The notes: a model not told the origin generated them from the sequence alone. DNA of 64,000 nt from Pseudomonas nitroreducens (GCF_014204515.1 NZ_JACHLI010000020.1:62001-126000); one strand, 5' to 3'. Counted from the stretch's first letter, positions 46,860 through 54,950 are shown. Made by a program: numbers and translations.

Positions 46860-47644
46860 GGCATGAGGTTCCTCAACATACTGCTGCCGCTGACGATGCG
46901 CCGCACCGGGCCGTCGCCGTCGGTGCAGGCCTTGCTGCCGTAGAGGTCCTGCCAGCGCTGGCAGGTGGTGGCGGCAAGACCGCCGGAGACATTCGCGCTG
47001 CTGGCCAGCAGCAGCGAGTAGCGCAGGCTGCGCACCGTCTGCCCGCTGGCCGGCGTGTCGACGTACTGCGCCACCTTGCGGTTGTATTCGTCGCTGCTGG
47101 CATCCACGCCATAGTCAAAGCGCACGGCCACCACGTTATCCAGCAGCGTGGTGCCGTTGCACAGCAGCTTGGCGCCACTGAGGGTGAGCTTCTCCACCAC
47201 GTTGTTGCTCGGGATGTAGCTGCTGTAGGGCTTGCTCAGGCCGGGCCGGGCGCTCAGCGAGGCGCCGGTGCAGTCGACGTCCACGCTGTCGCGGGGCTGG
47301 TAGCGCAGGCACAGCGTGCTGGCATCCACCCGCACCAGCGCCTGGCCGCTGGCGAAGACGCAGCCGCTGCTATTGAGCGCCGGGAACGACGCCGCCATCC
47401 GCGAAGACGGCAAGCGCCGGTAACCGGCCTTGGCCAGTCGCGCCTCGAGTATCTGCTGGGCATAGCGGGCATTGTCCTGGTTCTGCGCCTGGCTGTTGAA
47501 ATAGCGCGCGTTGTTCTGCCCGTCGAGGAACATCTGCGTCACCCCCAGGATCAGGAACAGGCTCAGGGTCATGGCGATCATCAACTCGATGAGCGTCATG
47601 CCAGTCTGCCTGGAGCGCACGGCTGCGGACGACTGGGCGCGCAT
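46856..47644 (-). CDS. pilW: PilW-like minor pilin
   Basis: 262 residues from ATG 47644, placed 1 bp after the pilV stop. Prepilin motif RQTG/MTLIELMIAMTLSLFL with Glu at +5 after the cleavage glycine, then PilW-type FLDGQNNARYFNSQAQNQDN. PilW joins PilX, PilV, FimU and PilY1 in the pilus-priming tip complex. An upstream in-frame start would overlap pilV by more than 50 bp and is less likely. Confidence 0.88.
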   Translation of the reverse strand: MRAQSSAAVRSRQTGMTLIELMIAMTLSLFLILGVTQMFLDGQNNARYFNSQAQNQDNARYAQQILEARLAKAGYRRLPSSRMAASFPALNSSGCVFASGQALVRVDASTLCLRYQPRDSVDVDCTGASLSARPGLSKPYSSYIPSNNVVEKLTLSGAKLLCNGTTLLDNVVAVRFDYGVDASSDEYNRKVAQYVDTPASGQTVRSLRYSLLLASSANVSGGLAATTCQRWQDLYGSKACTDGDGPVRRIVSGSSMLRNLMP

Positions 47645-47645
47645 C

Positions 47646-48188
47646 TCAGGGCGCCTCGCGCAGCACATAGCGGCAGATCGTCGTATCGCCGCTGGCACTA
47701 GGGTTCAGGCACTCGCCGGACTTGACCCGCCAGGCCAGCTGGATCTCGATGGCCGAGCCGGAGCCGCTGCAGTTGGTCGAGCCGTTGGTGCGGCAGACAT
47801 GGAATTCGCTGGCCAGGCTGCTCGCATCGGGCAACGCCTGCTGCGCCCGCTGGGCCCAGCAGCCCAGGCGCTGGGCGGCAGTCAGCGCGGCCAGCGACGC
47901 ACAACTGGAGGGCGCGGCGGGGAAGCTTGCGCCGTCGGCCTTGTAGTAACCCCAGGTGGCCGGCGGCTGCAGTTGCGTGGCACTGCTGTCCTGGGTCGAG
48001 TAGAGGTCGGCGCGCATGGTTTCCAGCAGTTCATCGGCCAGCTCTGCGGCAGTGCTGCGCATCGTCGTGTCGCTGGCGTAGCTGATGGTGCGCGCCTGCA
48101 TGGAGAACATGCCAAGCACGCCGATGCAGGTCACCACCAGGGCCACCAGCACCTCGATCAGGCTGAATCCCGCCGGGCGCCGGCTCAC
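47646..48188 (-). CDS. pilV: PilV-like minor pilin (GTG start)
   Basis: 180 residues if translated from the GTG at 48188, which overlaps the preceding pseudopilin stop as GTGA. This gives the short leader VSRRPAG followed by FSLIEVLVALVVTCIGVLGM, a perfect prepilin cleavage site (Gly -1, Phe +1, Glu +5). Longer frames upstream read through the pseudopilin gene and are rejected. The globular part has four to five cysteines. Second in the operon. Confidence 0.87.
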   Translation of the reverse strand: MSRRPAGFSLIEVLVALVVTCIGVLGMFSMQARTISYASDTTMRSTAAELADELLETMRADLYSTQDSSATQLQPPATWGYYKADGASFPAAPSSCASLAALTAAQRLGCWAQRAQQALPDASSLASEFHVCRTNGSTNCSGSGSAIEIQLAWRVKSGECLNPSASGDTTICRYVLREAP

Positions 48189-48697
48189 TGCCCCGCCCCG
48201 CCGCTCAGGCTGATGAAGCCGGAGGGTTCGACGGTCACGCTGAAAGCCTTCGAGGTGCCGCTGCTGGTAACGCCGACGCTGGCGTTGGCGGCGGTGCCGT
48301 CGGGCTTGAAGGTCAGGCTGCTGACGCTGCTGTTGACGCTCAGGCTGGACGGCAGGTCCAGCTGGCGGCTGACGATGTCGCTGGATTGGCTGCCACAGCT
48401 GGTGGCACGGACCAGGGTCCATTGCAGGTTGGCGGCAGTGGGACAGAGCGTCAGCGTGGTGCGGGTGGAGACGGCATCGGTGCGCGCCGCCTGGAGCAGC
48501 TGGAACAACGTGGTGGCGCCGTTCTGCACGCGGCTCGACTCGATCATCGAGCGAAAGCTGGGCAGCGCCACCCCGGCGAAGATCGCCAGCAGGGCGACGA
48601 CCACCATCAGCTCCACCAGGGTAAAAGCTCCCTGGTGCCGTGGGTCCCTCGCCCGCCCTGGGCGTGGCATTGAGCAGTCACTTGCACGAAGACACAT
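48185..48697 (-). CDS. fimT: FimT/FimU-type pseudopilin
   Basis: 170 residues from ATG 48697 (another ATG at 48670 would shorten the leader to 14-15 residues; neither has a strong ribosome site). The motif HQGAFTLVELMVVVALLAIF, then AGVALPSF, is GspH/FimT type. To place Glu at +5, the residue before Phe must be the cleavage position, giving Ala rather than Gly at -1; alternatively cleavage follows Gly and Glu falls at +6. It is first in the operon, where FimU stands in P. aeruginosa. FimT versus FimU cannot be settled here. Confidence 0.75.
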   Translation of the reverse strand: MCLRASDCSMPRPGRARDPRHQGAFTLVELMVVVALLAIFAGVALPSFRSMIESSRVQNGATTLFQLLQAARTDAVSTRTTLTLCPTAANLQWTLVRATSCGSQSSDIVSRQLDLPSSLSVNSSVSSLTFKPDGTAANASVGVTSSGTSKAFSVTVEPSGFISLSGGAGQ

Positions 48698-48906
48698 GGA
48701 CGTTTCCAACAATGCTCTGGTGGCCCCCGAGGGGTGCCAGGACAACGTATGGTTAATGGTCCGACAGCCGTTTCTTCTGGTAGTTGAATCTGTTTGCCGT
48801 CAGTGGAGGCGAATTTGCTACCACTGGTACTCAGTTATAGACCGCTCGTCCTGGCGATGCCAAAAATCCCCGGCGCAGACGATGACTGGCAGCGTGGCGG
48901 ACGAAA

Positions 48907-48930
48907 GCCGGGGCGTTGCACCCCGGCTGC
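48907..48930 (-). terminator. Probable terminator after pcaK
   Basis: Stem GCCGGGG / CCCCGGC around a 7-base loop, followed on the minus strand by a short TTTCG, 10 bp beyond the pcaK stop. The U-tract is weak. The rest of the gap 48698-48940 shows nothing else I can support. Confidence 0.55.
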
Positions 48931-48940
48931 GCCAACGCAC

Positions 48941-50290
48941 TCAGGTGGCGTCAGCGTGGCTCACCAGCCCCTTGATCACCACCGCTGCGGTAGCGATGGC
49001 GGCAGGCAGCATCAGCGCGGTCAGCACCTGCTCGAAGTTCCAGCCCAGGCCCAGCAGGGTCGCGCCGATCCAGGCACCGAGAATGGCGCCGAAGCGGCCG
49101 ATGCCGAGCATCCACGACACCCCGGTGGCGCGCCCCTGGGTCGGGTAGAAGCGTGCCGCCAGCGACGGCATGGCCGACTGCGCGCCGTTCACGCACATGC
49201 CGGCGGCCAGCACCAGGGTCGCCAGCAGCGTGACGGTACCCAGGCTCTGCCCGACGAAGTAGGCGAACACCCCGGCCAGGCAGTAGAAGATGCCGATGAC
49301 CTTGTGCGGGTTGAAGCGATCCATGGCCCAGCCCACCGCCACCGAACTGAGCACCCCGCCGAGCTGGAACAGCGCGCCGATGAAGGCCGCCTGCTCCATG
49401 CTCGCGCCGGCATCGCGCATCAGCGTCGGCAGCCAGCTGGTGAGCAGGTAGACGATCACCAGGCCCATGAAATAGGTCAGCCAGAGCAGCAGGGTCCCCG
49501 CGCTGTAGGTGCCGGAGAAGATCACCTTGAACACGTTGCGGCTCTGCACCGTCTTCTGTTCGGGCACGCTGAAGTCGCGGGCGGCCACCACCTCATCCGG
49601 CGCGATGGGCGCCAGCACGCGCTTAACCTTGTCCGCGCCGCGGCTGCGCACCACCAGGAAGCGCGCCGACTCCGGCAGCCACACCAGCAGCACTACCGCC
49701 AGCACCAGCGGCAGCACACCGCCGAGCAGCAGCAGGCTGTGCCAGCCGTAGGCCGGAATCAGCTTGGCGGAAACGAAGCCACCCGAGGCCATGCCCAGGT
49801 TGAAGCCGCAGAACATGCTGGTCACCAGCAGCGACTTGAGGCGCTCGGGGGTGTACTCCGAGAGCAGCGTGGTGGCATTGGGCATCGCCGCGCCCAGGCC
49901 GATGCCGGTCAGCAGACGCAGCGCCATCAGCTGTTCGAGGTTGGCGCTGTAGGCCGACAGCAGGCTGAACAGGCCAAACAGGAACACCGCCACCACCAGC
50001 ACGCCCTTGCGCCCGAAGCGGTCGGCCAGCGGGCCGGAGCCCAGGGCGCCGAACACCATGCCGATCAGCGCGGCGCTCATCACCGGGCCGAGGCTGGCGC
50101 GGTCGATGCCCCAGTCCTGGGTCAGCGCCGGGGCGATGAAGCCCATGGCGGCGGTATCCAGGCCATCGAGGAAGACGATGAGGAAGCACAGCAGCACGAT
50201 GCGGCACTGGTACAGCGACAGCGGCTGGGCATTGATGAAGGACTGGACGTCGAGGGTGCCGGCAGCGGGCACGTGGGCGGAACTGGTCAT
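48941..50290 (-). CDS. pcaK: MFS aromatic-acid:H+ symporter, PcaK type
   Basis: 449 residues, 12 predicted membrane helices. The AAHS-family motif (FLDGLDTAAMGFIAPALTQD) is in helix 1, and PLADRFGRKGVLVV is the MFS loop 2-3 signature. PcaK imports 4-hydroxybenzoate or protocatechuate and also mediates chemotaxis in P. putida. A PcaR-like box lies 212 bp upstream, and pcaR itself is 0.9 kb away. The exact aromatic substrate is inferred from context. Confidence 0.87.
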   Translation of the reverse strand: MTSSAHVPAAGTLDVQSFINAQPLSLYQCRIVLLCFLIVFLDGLDTAAMGFIAPALTQDWGIDRASLGPVMSAALIGMVFGALGSGPLADRFGRKGVLVVAVFLFGLFSLLSAYSANLEQLMALRLLTGIGLGAAMPNATTLLSEYTPERLKSLLVTSMFCGFNLGMASGGFVSAKLIPAYGWHSLLLLGGVLPLVLAVVLLVWLPESARFLVVRSRGADKVKRVLAPIAPDEVVAARDFSVPEQKTVQSRNVFKVIFSGTYSAGTLLLWLTYFMGLVIVYLLTSWLPTLMRDAGASMEQAAFIGALFQLGGVLSSVAVGWAMDRFNPHKVIGIFYCLAGVFAYFVGQSLGTVTLLATLVLAAGMCVNGAQSAMPSLAARFYPTQGRATGVSWMLGIGRFGAILGAWIGATLLGLGWNFEQVLTALMLPAAIATAAVVIKGLVSHADAT

Positions 50291-50501
50291 GCGAAGACTT
50301 CCTGCGAAGGCGTCGTCGCGGGAAGGCCGGGCTTATCGCCTCGCTCTCCCGCAAGCTGGACAGGAATGAGGCGCGAGCCGGTGGACGCACGGACCGGCGA
50401 ATTGGGCAGGCACACAGGGGCCATGGCTGACGCTCATTGTTGTTATTGCCCGTCCGGCTGGACGAGTGGAGCCACAGTACGAAGAGACGCCCGGTCGTTC
50501 A

Positions 50502-50516
50502 ATTCGATAATCGCGC
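50502..50516. promoter_or_regulatory. PcaR-like box in the pcaK/kptA gap
   Basis: ATTCGATAATCGCGC differs from the PcaR 15-mer at two positions. It lies in the 311-bp gap 50291-50601 between leftward pcaK and rightward kptA, 212 bp from pcaK and 86 bp from kptA, so it could serve either. No other feature is visible in the gap. Confidence 0.65.
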
Positions 50517-50601
50517 CTGTGGGCGGTTAGCGAACAGCATTCAGCCCCACCCGCTCCGGTTAGAATGCGCCGCACACAAAAAGGAAAAATCAGAGGAAGA
50601 G

Positions 50602-51147
50602 ATGAACGACAACGAAAGGAAATCCATCAGCAAATGGCTGTCGCTGATCCTGCGCCACAGCCCGGAAACCGCCGGCCTGAGCCTGGACGCCAATGGCTGG
50701 GTGGCGGTCGATGAGCTGCTCGCGCAGTCCGCCCGCAAGGGGCGCCACTTCGACCGCGCAATGCTCGATGAAGTAGTCGCCACCAACGACAAGCAACGCT
50801 TTGCCTTCAGCGACGACGGCCTGCGCATCCGCGCCAGCCAGGGGCATTCGGTCGACATCGACCTGCAACTGGAGCCCTGCGAACCGCCCGAGGTGCTCTA
50901 CCACGGCACGGTGCCCGCGGCGATCGCAGCAATCCAGGCGGATGGCCTGAAACCCATGAGTCGCCAGCATGTGCACCTCAGCGCCGACCGCGAAACCGCC
51001 GACCGGGTCGGCTCGCGACGCGGCAAGCCGACCATCCTGGTGGTGCGCAGCGGCCAGATGTGGCGCGACGGCCACCGCTTCTACCGCTCGGCCAACGGCG
51101 TCTGGCTGGCCGAGGCAGTCCCTTCGAACTACCTCGAACAACGCTGA
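50602..51147 (+). CDS. kptA: RNA 2'-phosphotransferase (Tpt1/KptA)
   Basis: 181 residues from ATG 50602 with GAGGAAGAG before it. KptA features run in order: KWLSLILRHSPETAGL (Arg18-His19), KQRF (Arg66), VLYHGT (101-103), HVHLSAD (123-129), then a late Arg in a DRVGSRRGKP context. This is the Arg-His-Arg-Arg tetrad region and NAD-binding pocket of Tpt1 enzymes. It transfers an internal RNA 2'-phosphate to NAD+. Bacteria lack the fungal-type tRNA splicing that makes this mark, so the native substrate is unclear. It is transcribed toward pcaR and converges with it 6 bp apart. Confidence 0.9.
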   Translation: MNDNERKSISKWLSLILRHSPETAGLSLDANGWVAVDELLAQSARKGRHFDRAMLDEVVATNDKQRFAFSDDGLRIRASQGHSVDIDLQLEPCEPPEVLYHGTVPAAIAAIQADGLKPMSRQHVHLSADRETADRVGSRRGKPTILVVRSGQMWRDGHRFYRSANGVWLAEAVPSNYLEQR

Positions 51148-51153
51148 ACGCGG

Positions 51154-51996
51154 TCAGTGGAACAGCCGCGTGCCCAGCTCGCGGCTGGCTTCCAGCAACA
51201 CCGGCAGGAAGCGCGTTTCCAGCTCCTGGCGCGACACACGGCCGGCGTGGGTGCCGACGTTCAGCGCGGCCAGCACCTGGCCGGCGGAATCCTTCAGCGG
51301 CACGGCAATGGAACGCAGGCCGACTTCCAGTTCCTGGTCGATGATCACCCAGCCCTGCTGACGGATCTCGGCGATGCTCGCGCGGAGCATTTCCGGGGTG
51401 TGCACGGTGCGGCTGGTCTTCACCTGCAGGTCGGCGTGGGCCAGGTAATCCTCCAGCGCATCGTCGTTCAATCCGGCCAGCAGGATGCGGCCCATGGACG
51501 TGCAGTACGCCGGCAGACGGCTGCCGACGCTCAGGTCCACCGAGATCAAGCGCTGCGGCGTAGCCGAGCGGGCGATGTAGAGAATCTCGTCGCCTTCCAG
51601 CGTGGCCATGGAGCAGGCCTCGTGCAGTTGCTCGCTGAGGCGGTCGAGGATCGGCTGCGCGGTGACTGCCAGCGGCGTCGAGGACAGGTAGGCGTGACCG
51701 AGGGTCAGCACCTTGGGCAGCAGCGAATAGGTGCGGCCATCGGAGGTGACGTAGCCCAGCTTCATCAGCGTGTGCAGACAGCGGCGCACCGCGGCTCGGG
51801 GAATCTCCGTGCGGTGGCTGATCTGCGCGATTGTCAGGTGGCGCTTGCGCTCCTGGAACGCATGGATCACCGCCAAGCCGCGGGCCAGCGAGGTCATGAA
51901 GTTCGGATCGCCGGTGAAGGCCTCGATGCGCTTGGCGGGCGAAGCGATGATCGGCGGCGCGAGGGGCGGCAGGCTGGCACGGGGAGCGTCGGTCAT
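51154..51996 (-). CDS. pcaR: IclR-family regulator PcaR
   Basis: 280 residues from ATG 51996. N-terminal IclR winged HTH (FMTSLARGLAVIHAFQERKR ... TEIPRAAVRRCLHTLMKLGY) and an effector-binding domain with GSRLPAYCTSMGRILLAGL and GWVIIDQELEVGLRSIAVPL. The PcaR/PobR/CatR-type IclR branch responds to 3-oxoadipate or protocatechuate. Here the PcaR-like boxes at pcaI, pcaK and its own promoter support PcaR. Three boxes in front of the gene suggest autorepression. Confidence 0.9.
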   Translation of the reverse strand: MTDAPRASLPPLAPPIIASPAKRIEAFTGDPNFMTSLARGLAVIHAFQERKRHLTIAQISHRTEIPRAAVRRCLHTLMKLGYVTSDGRTYSLLPKVLTLGHAYLSSTPLAVTAQPILDRLSEQLHEACSMATLEGDEILYIARSATPQRLISVDLSVGSRLPAYCTSMGRILLAGLNDDALEDYLAHADLQVKTSRTVHTPEMLRASIAEIRQQGWVIIDQELEVGLRSIAVPLKDSAGQVLAALNVGTHAGRVSRQELETRFLPVLLEASRELGTRLFH

Positions 51997-52022
51997 TGTT
52001 GTTGTCCTGGCAGGCAAATGCC

Positions 52023-52079
52023 GGGCGATTATCGACACGCACGGGCGATAATCGCAACACGGATGATCGATTATCGAAC
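52023..52079 (-). promoter_or_regulatory. Triple PcaR-like operator upstream of pcaR
   Basis: Three 15-bp boxes are seen on the minus strand: GTTCGATAATCGATC (52079-52065), TTGCGATTATCGCCC (52057-52043) and TGTCGATAATCGCCC (52037-52023). They share the core CGATwATCG and are spaced about 20-22 bp. They lie 27-83 bp before the pcaR start, consistent with autoregulation. Confidence 0.75.
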
Positions 52080-52127
52080 AGAGCTTATTGAACTGTCCGC
52101 AGCCAGAGGCAAGTGCGCAGGTCAGGC

Positions 52128-52339
52128 GTAGGGCGCATAACGCGCCAGCGTTATCCGCCATCGGGGCCGGCGGATAACCTGTTCCAGGTTATGCGCCTAC
52201 GACACCACAGGAGCACGCCCTCTCCCTAACCCTCTCCCTGAAGGGAGAGGGGACTGGATCGGCATCGGCTGAAACCATGGCGTCAGCCGGCACGGGCGGC
52301 TCCCTCTCCCTTCAGGGAGAGGGCTGGGGAGAGGGGATA
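52128..52339. repeat. Family B and C repeats between pcaR and zapE
   Basis: A full family B inverted repeat (52128-52200) and four family C half units (52217-52339). With the pcaR operators they fill the 404-bp gap 51997-52400. No gene is visible. Confidence 0.75.
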
Positions 52340-52400
52340 CCCAGGCACCAGGTTGGCAAGCGAGCTAGCTTTTACCGGATATCCCTATGCAGGTGGTTGC

Positions 52401-53498
52401 CTACAGCGGCTCCAGCTTCAACTGCCGCAACCGACTCAACGTCCGCGAGAAATCCAGCGCCGCCCCACCCGCTGCCAGCTCCTCCAGCGACACCGTGGCA
52501 AACAGCTGCAGTTTCAGCTGCCGGTCATAGGCGATGTCGATGAAGTTGAGGAAACGCATGCTCACGTCCGGCGGATAGTCCGCCAGCGGGCCGAGGCCGC
52601 TCACTGCCATGCGCGGGTAGTGCTCGATCAGCCACAGATAGTCGCTGGCCGAGCGCGGGCGCTCGAACATCTCGCTGAAGTCCATCCACGCGCAGTGATC
52701 ATCGTGGGCATGCACCTTCAGCGGATGGTGATTGACGCTGAGCACCTCGTCGAACTTCGCATCCGGCGCCAGACCTAGTCGGGCACCGATCAGCTCAAGG
52801 TCGTCGGCACGGGCGGGCCAGAGGAAGCTGCCCCACTCCTCCAGCGACGAGCTGTGCTCGCGGTAGTCCTGGCCGGCATCCACCGAGATCACCTCGAAGC
52901 GCTTTTCGATCAGCTCGATGGCCGGGCGGAAACGCTCGCGGTACAACGGGTTCGGACAGAGGTTTTCCGGCTCGTAGTTGGACGTACAGACCAGGCCTAC
53001 GCCTTCGTCCACCAATACCTTCAGCATTCGCCCCAGGAGCATGGCGTCGCCGATGTCGTGCACGTGGAATTCGTCGAAGCACAGCAGCCGGGTTTCCTCG
53101 GCGATGGCACGGGCCACGCGCACCAGCGGGTCGGACTGCCCGGTGATCGCCAGCATGCGCCCCTGCAGTTCCTGCAGGAAGGCGTGGAAGTGCACGCGGC
53201 GCTTGGCCTGGGTCGGTGCGGCAGCGAAGAACTGGTCCATGACGAAGCTCTTGCCGCGCCCTACCCCACCCCACAGGTAGACACCGGCCACCGGCTTGCG
53301 CAGGAAGCCGTGGCGGCCGGCGAGGAAGTCGTCGAGCCAGTTGGCGAGGTGGTCCACCGCCGCCGTCTGGGCCTCGTCCGCCCGGTAGCCGCGCTCATCG
53401 AGCGCGGCGGCGAAGTGCCGCCGGACGCGGTCAGCGACCGGCTCGGCGGATGTCTCATGTAGTCGTGTGTCAGAAGTCAAAGAACACCGTTTCCGCAT
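52401..53498 (-). CDS. zapE: ZapE, AFG1-like cell-division ATPase
   Basis: 365 residues from ATG 53498, which overlaps the pcaG end by 29 bp; a TTG at 53480 (LTSDTRLHETSAEPVADRVR) is an alternative that overlaps by 11 bp. AFG1/ZapE ATPase: Walker A YLWGGVGRGKSFVMDQF, Walker B LLCFDEFHVHD, sensor VCTSNYEPENL. ZapE acts at the Z-ring late in division in E. coli (family knowledge). Because it starts inside pcaG, it is probably co-transcribed with pcaHG, an unexpected partner. Confidence 0.88.
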   Translation of the reverse strand: MRKRCSLTSDTRLHETSAEPVADRVRRHFAAALDERGYRADEAQTAAVDHLANWLDDFLAGRHGFLRKPVAGVYLWGGVGRGKSFVMDQFFAAAPTQAKRRVHFHAFLQELQGRMLAITGQSDPLVRVARAIAEETRLLCFDEFHVHDIGDAMLLGRMLKVLVDEGVGLVCTSNYEPENLCPNPLYRERFRPAIELIEKRFEVISVDAGQDYREHSSSLEEWGSFLWPARADDLELIGARLGLAPDAKFDEVLSVNHHPLKVHAHDDHCAWMDFSEMFERPRSASDYLWLIEHYPRMAVSGLGPLADYPPDVSMRFLNFIDIAYDRQLKLQLFATVSLEELAAGGAALDFSRTLSRLRQLKLEPL

Positions 53499-54075
53499 TT
53501 CCCTGGACGCGGATATCAAACCGGTAAGCGAGCTTCCCGTCCACCTCGCAACGCTTTGCAATGAGGGTTTGCCGACGTTCGGGCTGCTCGATGAGGTTCA
53601 GCACCGGGTCCACGGCGTTCGCCTCGGCCTCATCGTCGAAGTACAGGCGGGTGTGCAGGTGGATGTTGATGCCGCGGGCAAACAGCGACAAGTTGATGTG
53701 CGGCGCCATGGGCACACCGGCAGCGTTTTTCACCACGCCGGGCTTGATGGTCTGCACCTGCCACTCGCCGGCATCGAAGGTCGTTGCCGTGCGCCCGAAG
53801 CCGTTGAAAGGTTTCTCCAGATCGTAGGCCGTGTCGTACACGCCCTCATGATTCGCCTGCCACAGCTCCAGGAAGGAATCGCGGATCAGATGGCCGTTAC
53901 CGTCGTAGACGTGGCCGATCAGCAGGATGTGTTCACCGGGCGCGCCGGGCTTGGCCATTTCGCTCCAGATTTCCTGGTCACGGGCCGGGTTGCCGGCGGC
54001 GGAAAGCGCCAGGCCGATGTGCACGTAGGGGCCGGCAGTTTGCGAGGGGGTTTCCGGCAGCAGTTCGATAGGCAT
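53470..54075 (-). CDS. pcaG: Protocatechuate 3,4-dioxygenase alpha subunit
   Basis: 201 residues, starting MPIELLPETPSQTAGPYVHI, the standard PcaG opening, with the intradiol beta-sandwich (LLIGHVYDGNGHLIRDSFLE). Alpha subunits lack the iron ligands, and no paired Tyr/His-x-His set is present here. It forms (alpha-beta)12 with PcaH. The start is 12 bp after pcaH. Confidence 0.95.
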   Translation of the reverse strand: MPIELLPETPSQTAGPYVHIGLALSAAGNPARDQEIWSEMAKPGAPGEHILLIGHVYDGNGHLIRDSFLELWQANHEGVYDTAYDLEKPFNGFGRTATTFDAGEWQVQTIKPGVVKNAAGVPMAPHINLSLFARGINIHLHTRLYFDDEAEANAVDPVLNLIEQPERRQTLIAKRCEVDGKLAYRFDIRVQGNAETVFFDF

Positions 54076-54087
54076 GGTCGGTCCTCC

Positions 54088-54822
54088 TCAGCGGTTCTCG
54101 AAGTGGGTCTTGCGCTGGCCGCGCAGCACGATGTCGAAGCGGTAGGCCAGGCAGTCCATGGGGTTGGCGTTGCTCATGTCGAGCTTGGCGATCAGGCTTT
54201 CCACCGCGCCCGGGTTGGCGATGGACTTGACGATGGGGCACATCGGGATCAGCGGGTCGCCCTCGAAGTACAGCTGGGTAATCAGCCGCGTGGAGATCGA
54301 CGGGCCGCTGATGGAGAAGTGGATGTGCGCCGGGCGCCAGTCGTTGGGGCCGTTGCGCCACGGATACGGGCCGGGCTTGATGGTGCGGAAGACGTAGCGC
54401 CCTTCGCTGTCGGTCAGCGCGCGGCCGACGCCGCCGAAGTTCGGGTCCAGCGGCGCCAGGTAACGGTCGTTCTTGTGGCGATAGCGGCCGCCGGCGTTGG
54501 CCTGCCACATCTCCACCAGGGTGTGCGGCACGGGCTTGCCGTACTGGTCCATGACCCGGCCGGAGACGAGGATGCGCTCACCGATGGGCAGGCCACCGTT
54601 ATTGAAATTGAGCAGCAGATCATTGTCGTGCTCGCCCATCTTCAGGTGCGAGAAGTCCGGGCCGCTGGTTTCGGAGACCGATTGCGGAATGCTCACCAAC
54701 GCCTGGCGCGGGGAGCGGGCGATGGAGGTCTTGTAGTCGGGGGTGAGGGCTTTGGGGTGCCAGTTTCGGTCACGAATGACGAAGCGGCTGTTCTGAGTGT
54801 CGGGCATATGGGCATCGGACAT
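54088..54822 (-). CDS. pcaH: Protocatechuate 3,4-dioxygenase beta subunit
   Basis: 244 residues. Fe(III) ligands are visible: Tyr in KNDRYLAPLDPNFG, Tyr in KPGPYPWRNGPNDW, and His-x-His in RPAHIHFSI. It cleaves protocatechuate to 3-carboxy-cis,cis-muconate. First gene of pcaHG, transcribed in the same direction as pcaQ and 120 bp behind it, with a long palindrome between. Confidence 0.96.
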   Translation of the reverse strand: MSDAHMPDTQNSRFVIRDRNWHPKALTPDYKTSIARSPRQALVSIPQSVSETSGPDFSHLKMGEHDNDLLLNFNNGGLPIGERILVSGRVMDQYGKPVPHTLVEMWQANAGGRYRHKNDRYLAPLDPNFGGVGRALTDSEGRYVFRTIKPGPYPWRNGPNDWRPAHIHFSISGPSISTRLITQLYFEGDPLIPMCPIVKSIANPGAVESLIAKLDMSNANPMDCLAYRFDIVLRGQRKTHFENR

Positions 54823-54926
54823 GTCGGTCTCCTCTTGTTGGATTTATTGGAGCCTGCTGTTGCATCAGGCGGTGCGGCGGAGTGTCGCCCGCCCTCCCCG
54901 CACCGAAAACTGAAAAGATGCCCGCC

Positions 54927-54950
54927 ATCCATAACCAATTGGTTATGGAT
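54927..54950. promoter_or_regulatory. PcaQ operator: perfect 24-bp palindrome
   Basis: The centre is ATAACCAATTGGTTAT and the palindrome extends to ATCC...GGAT on both sides without mismatch. ATAACC-N4-GGTTAT matches the PcaQ box known from Agrobacterium and Sinorhizobium. It lies 105-128 bp upstream of pcaH and overlaps the stop codon of pcaQ. Confidence 0.8.
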
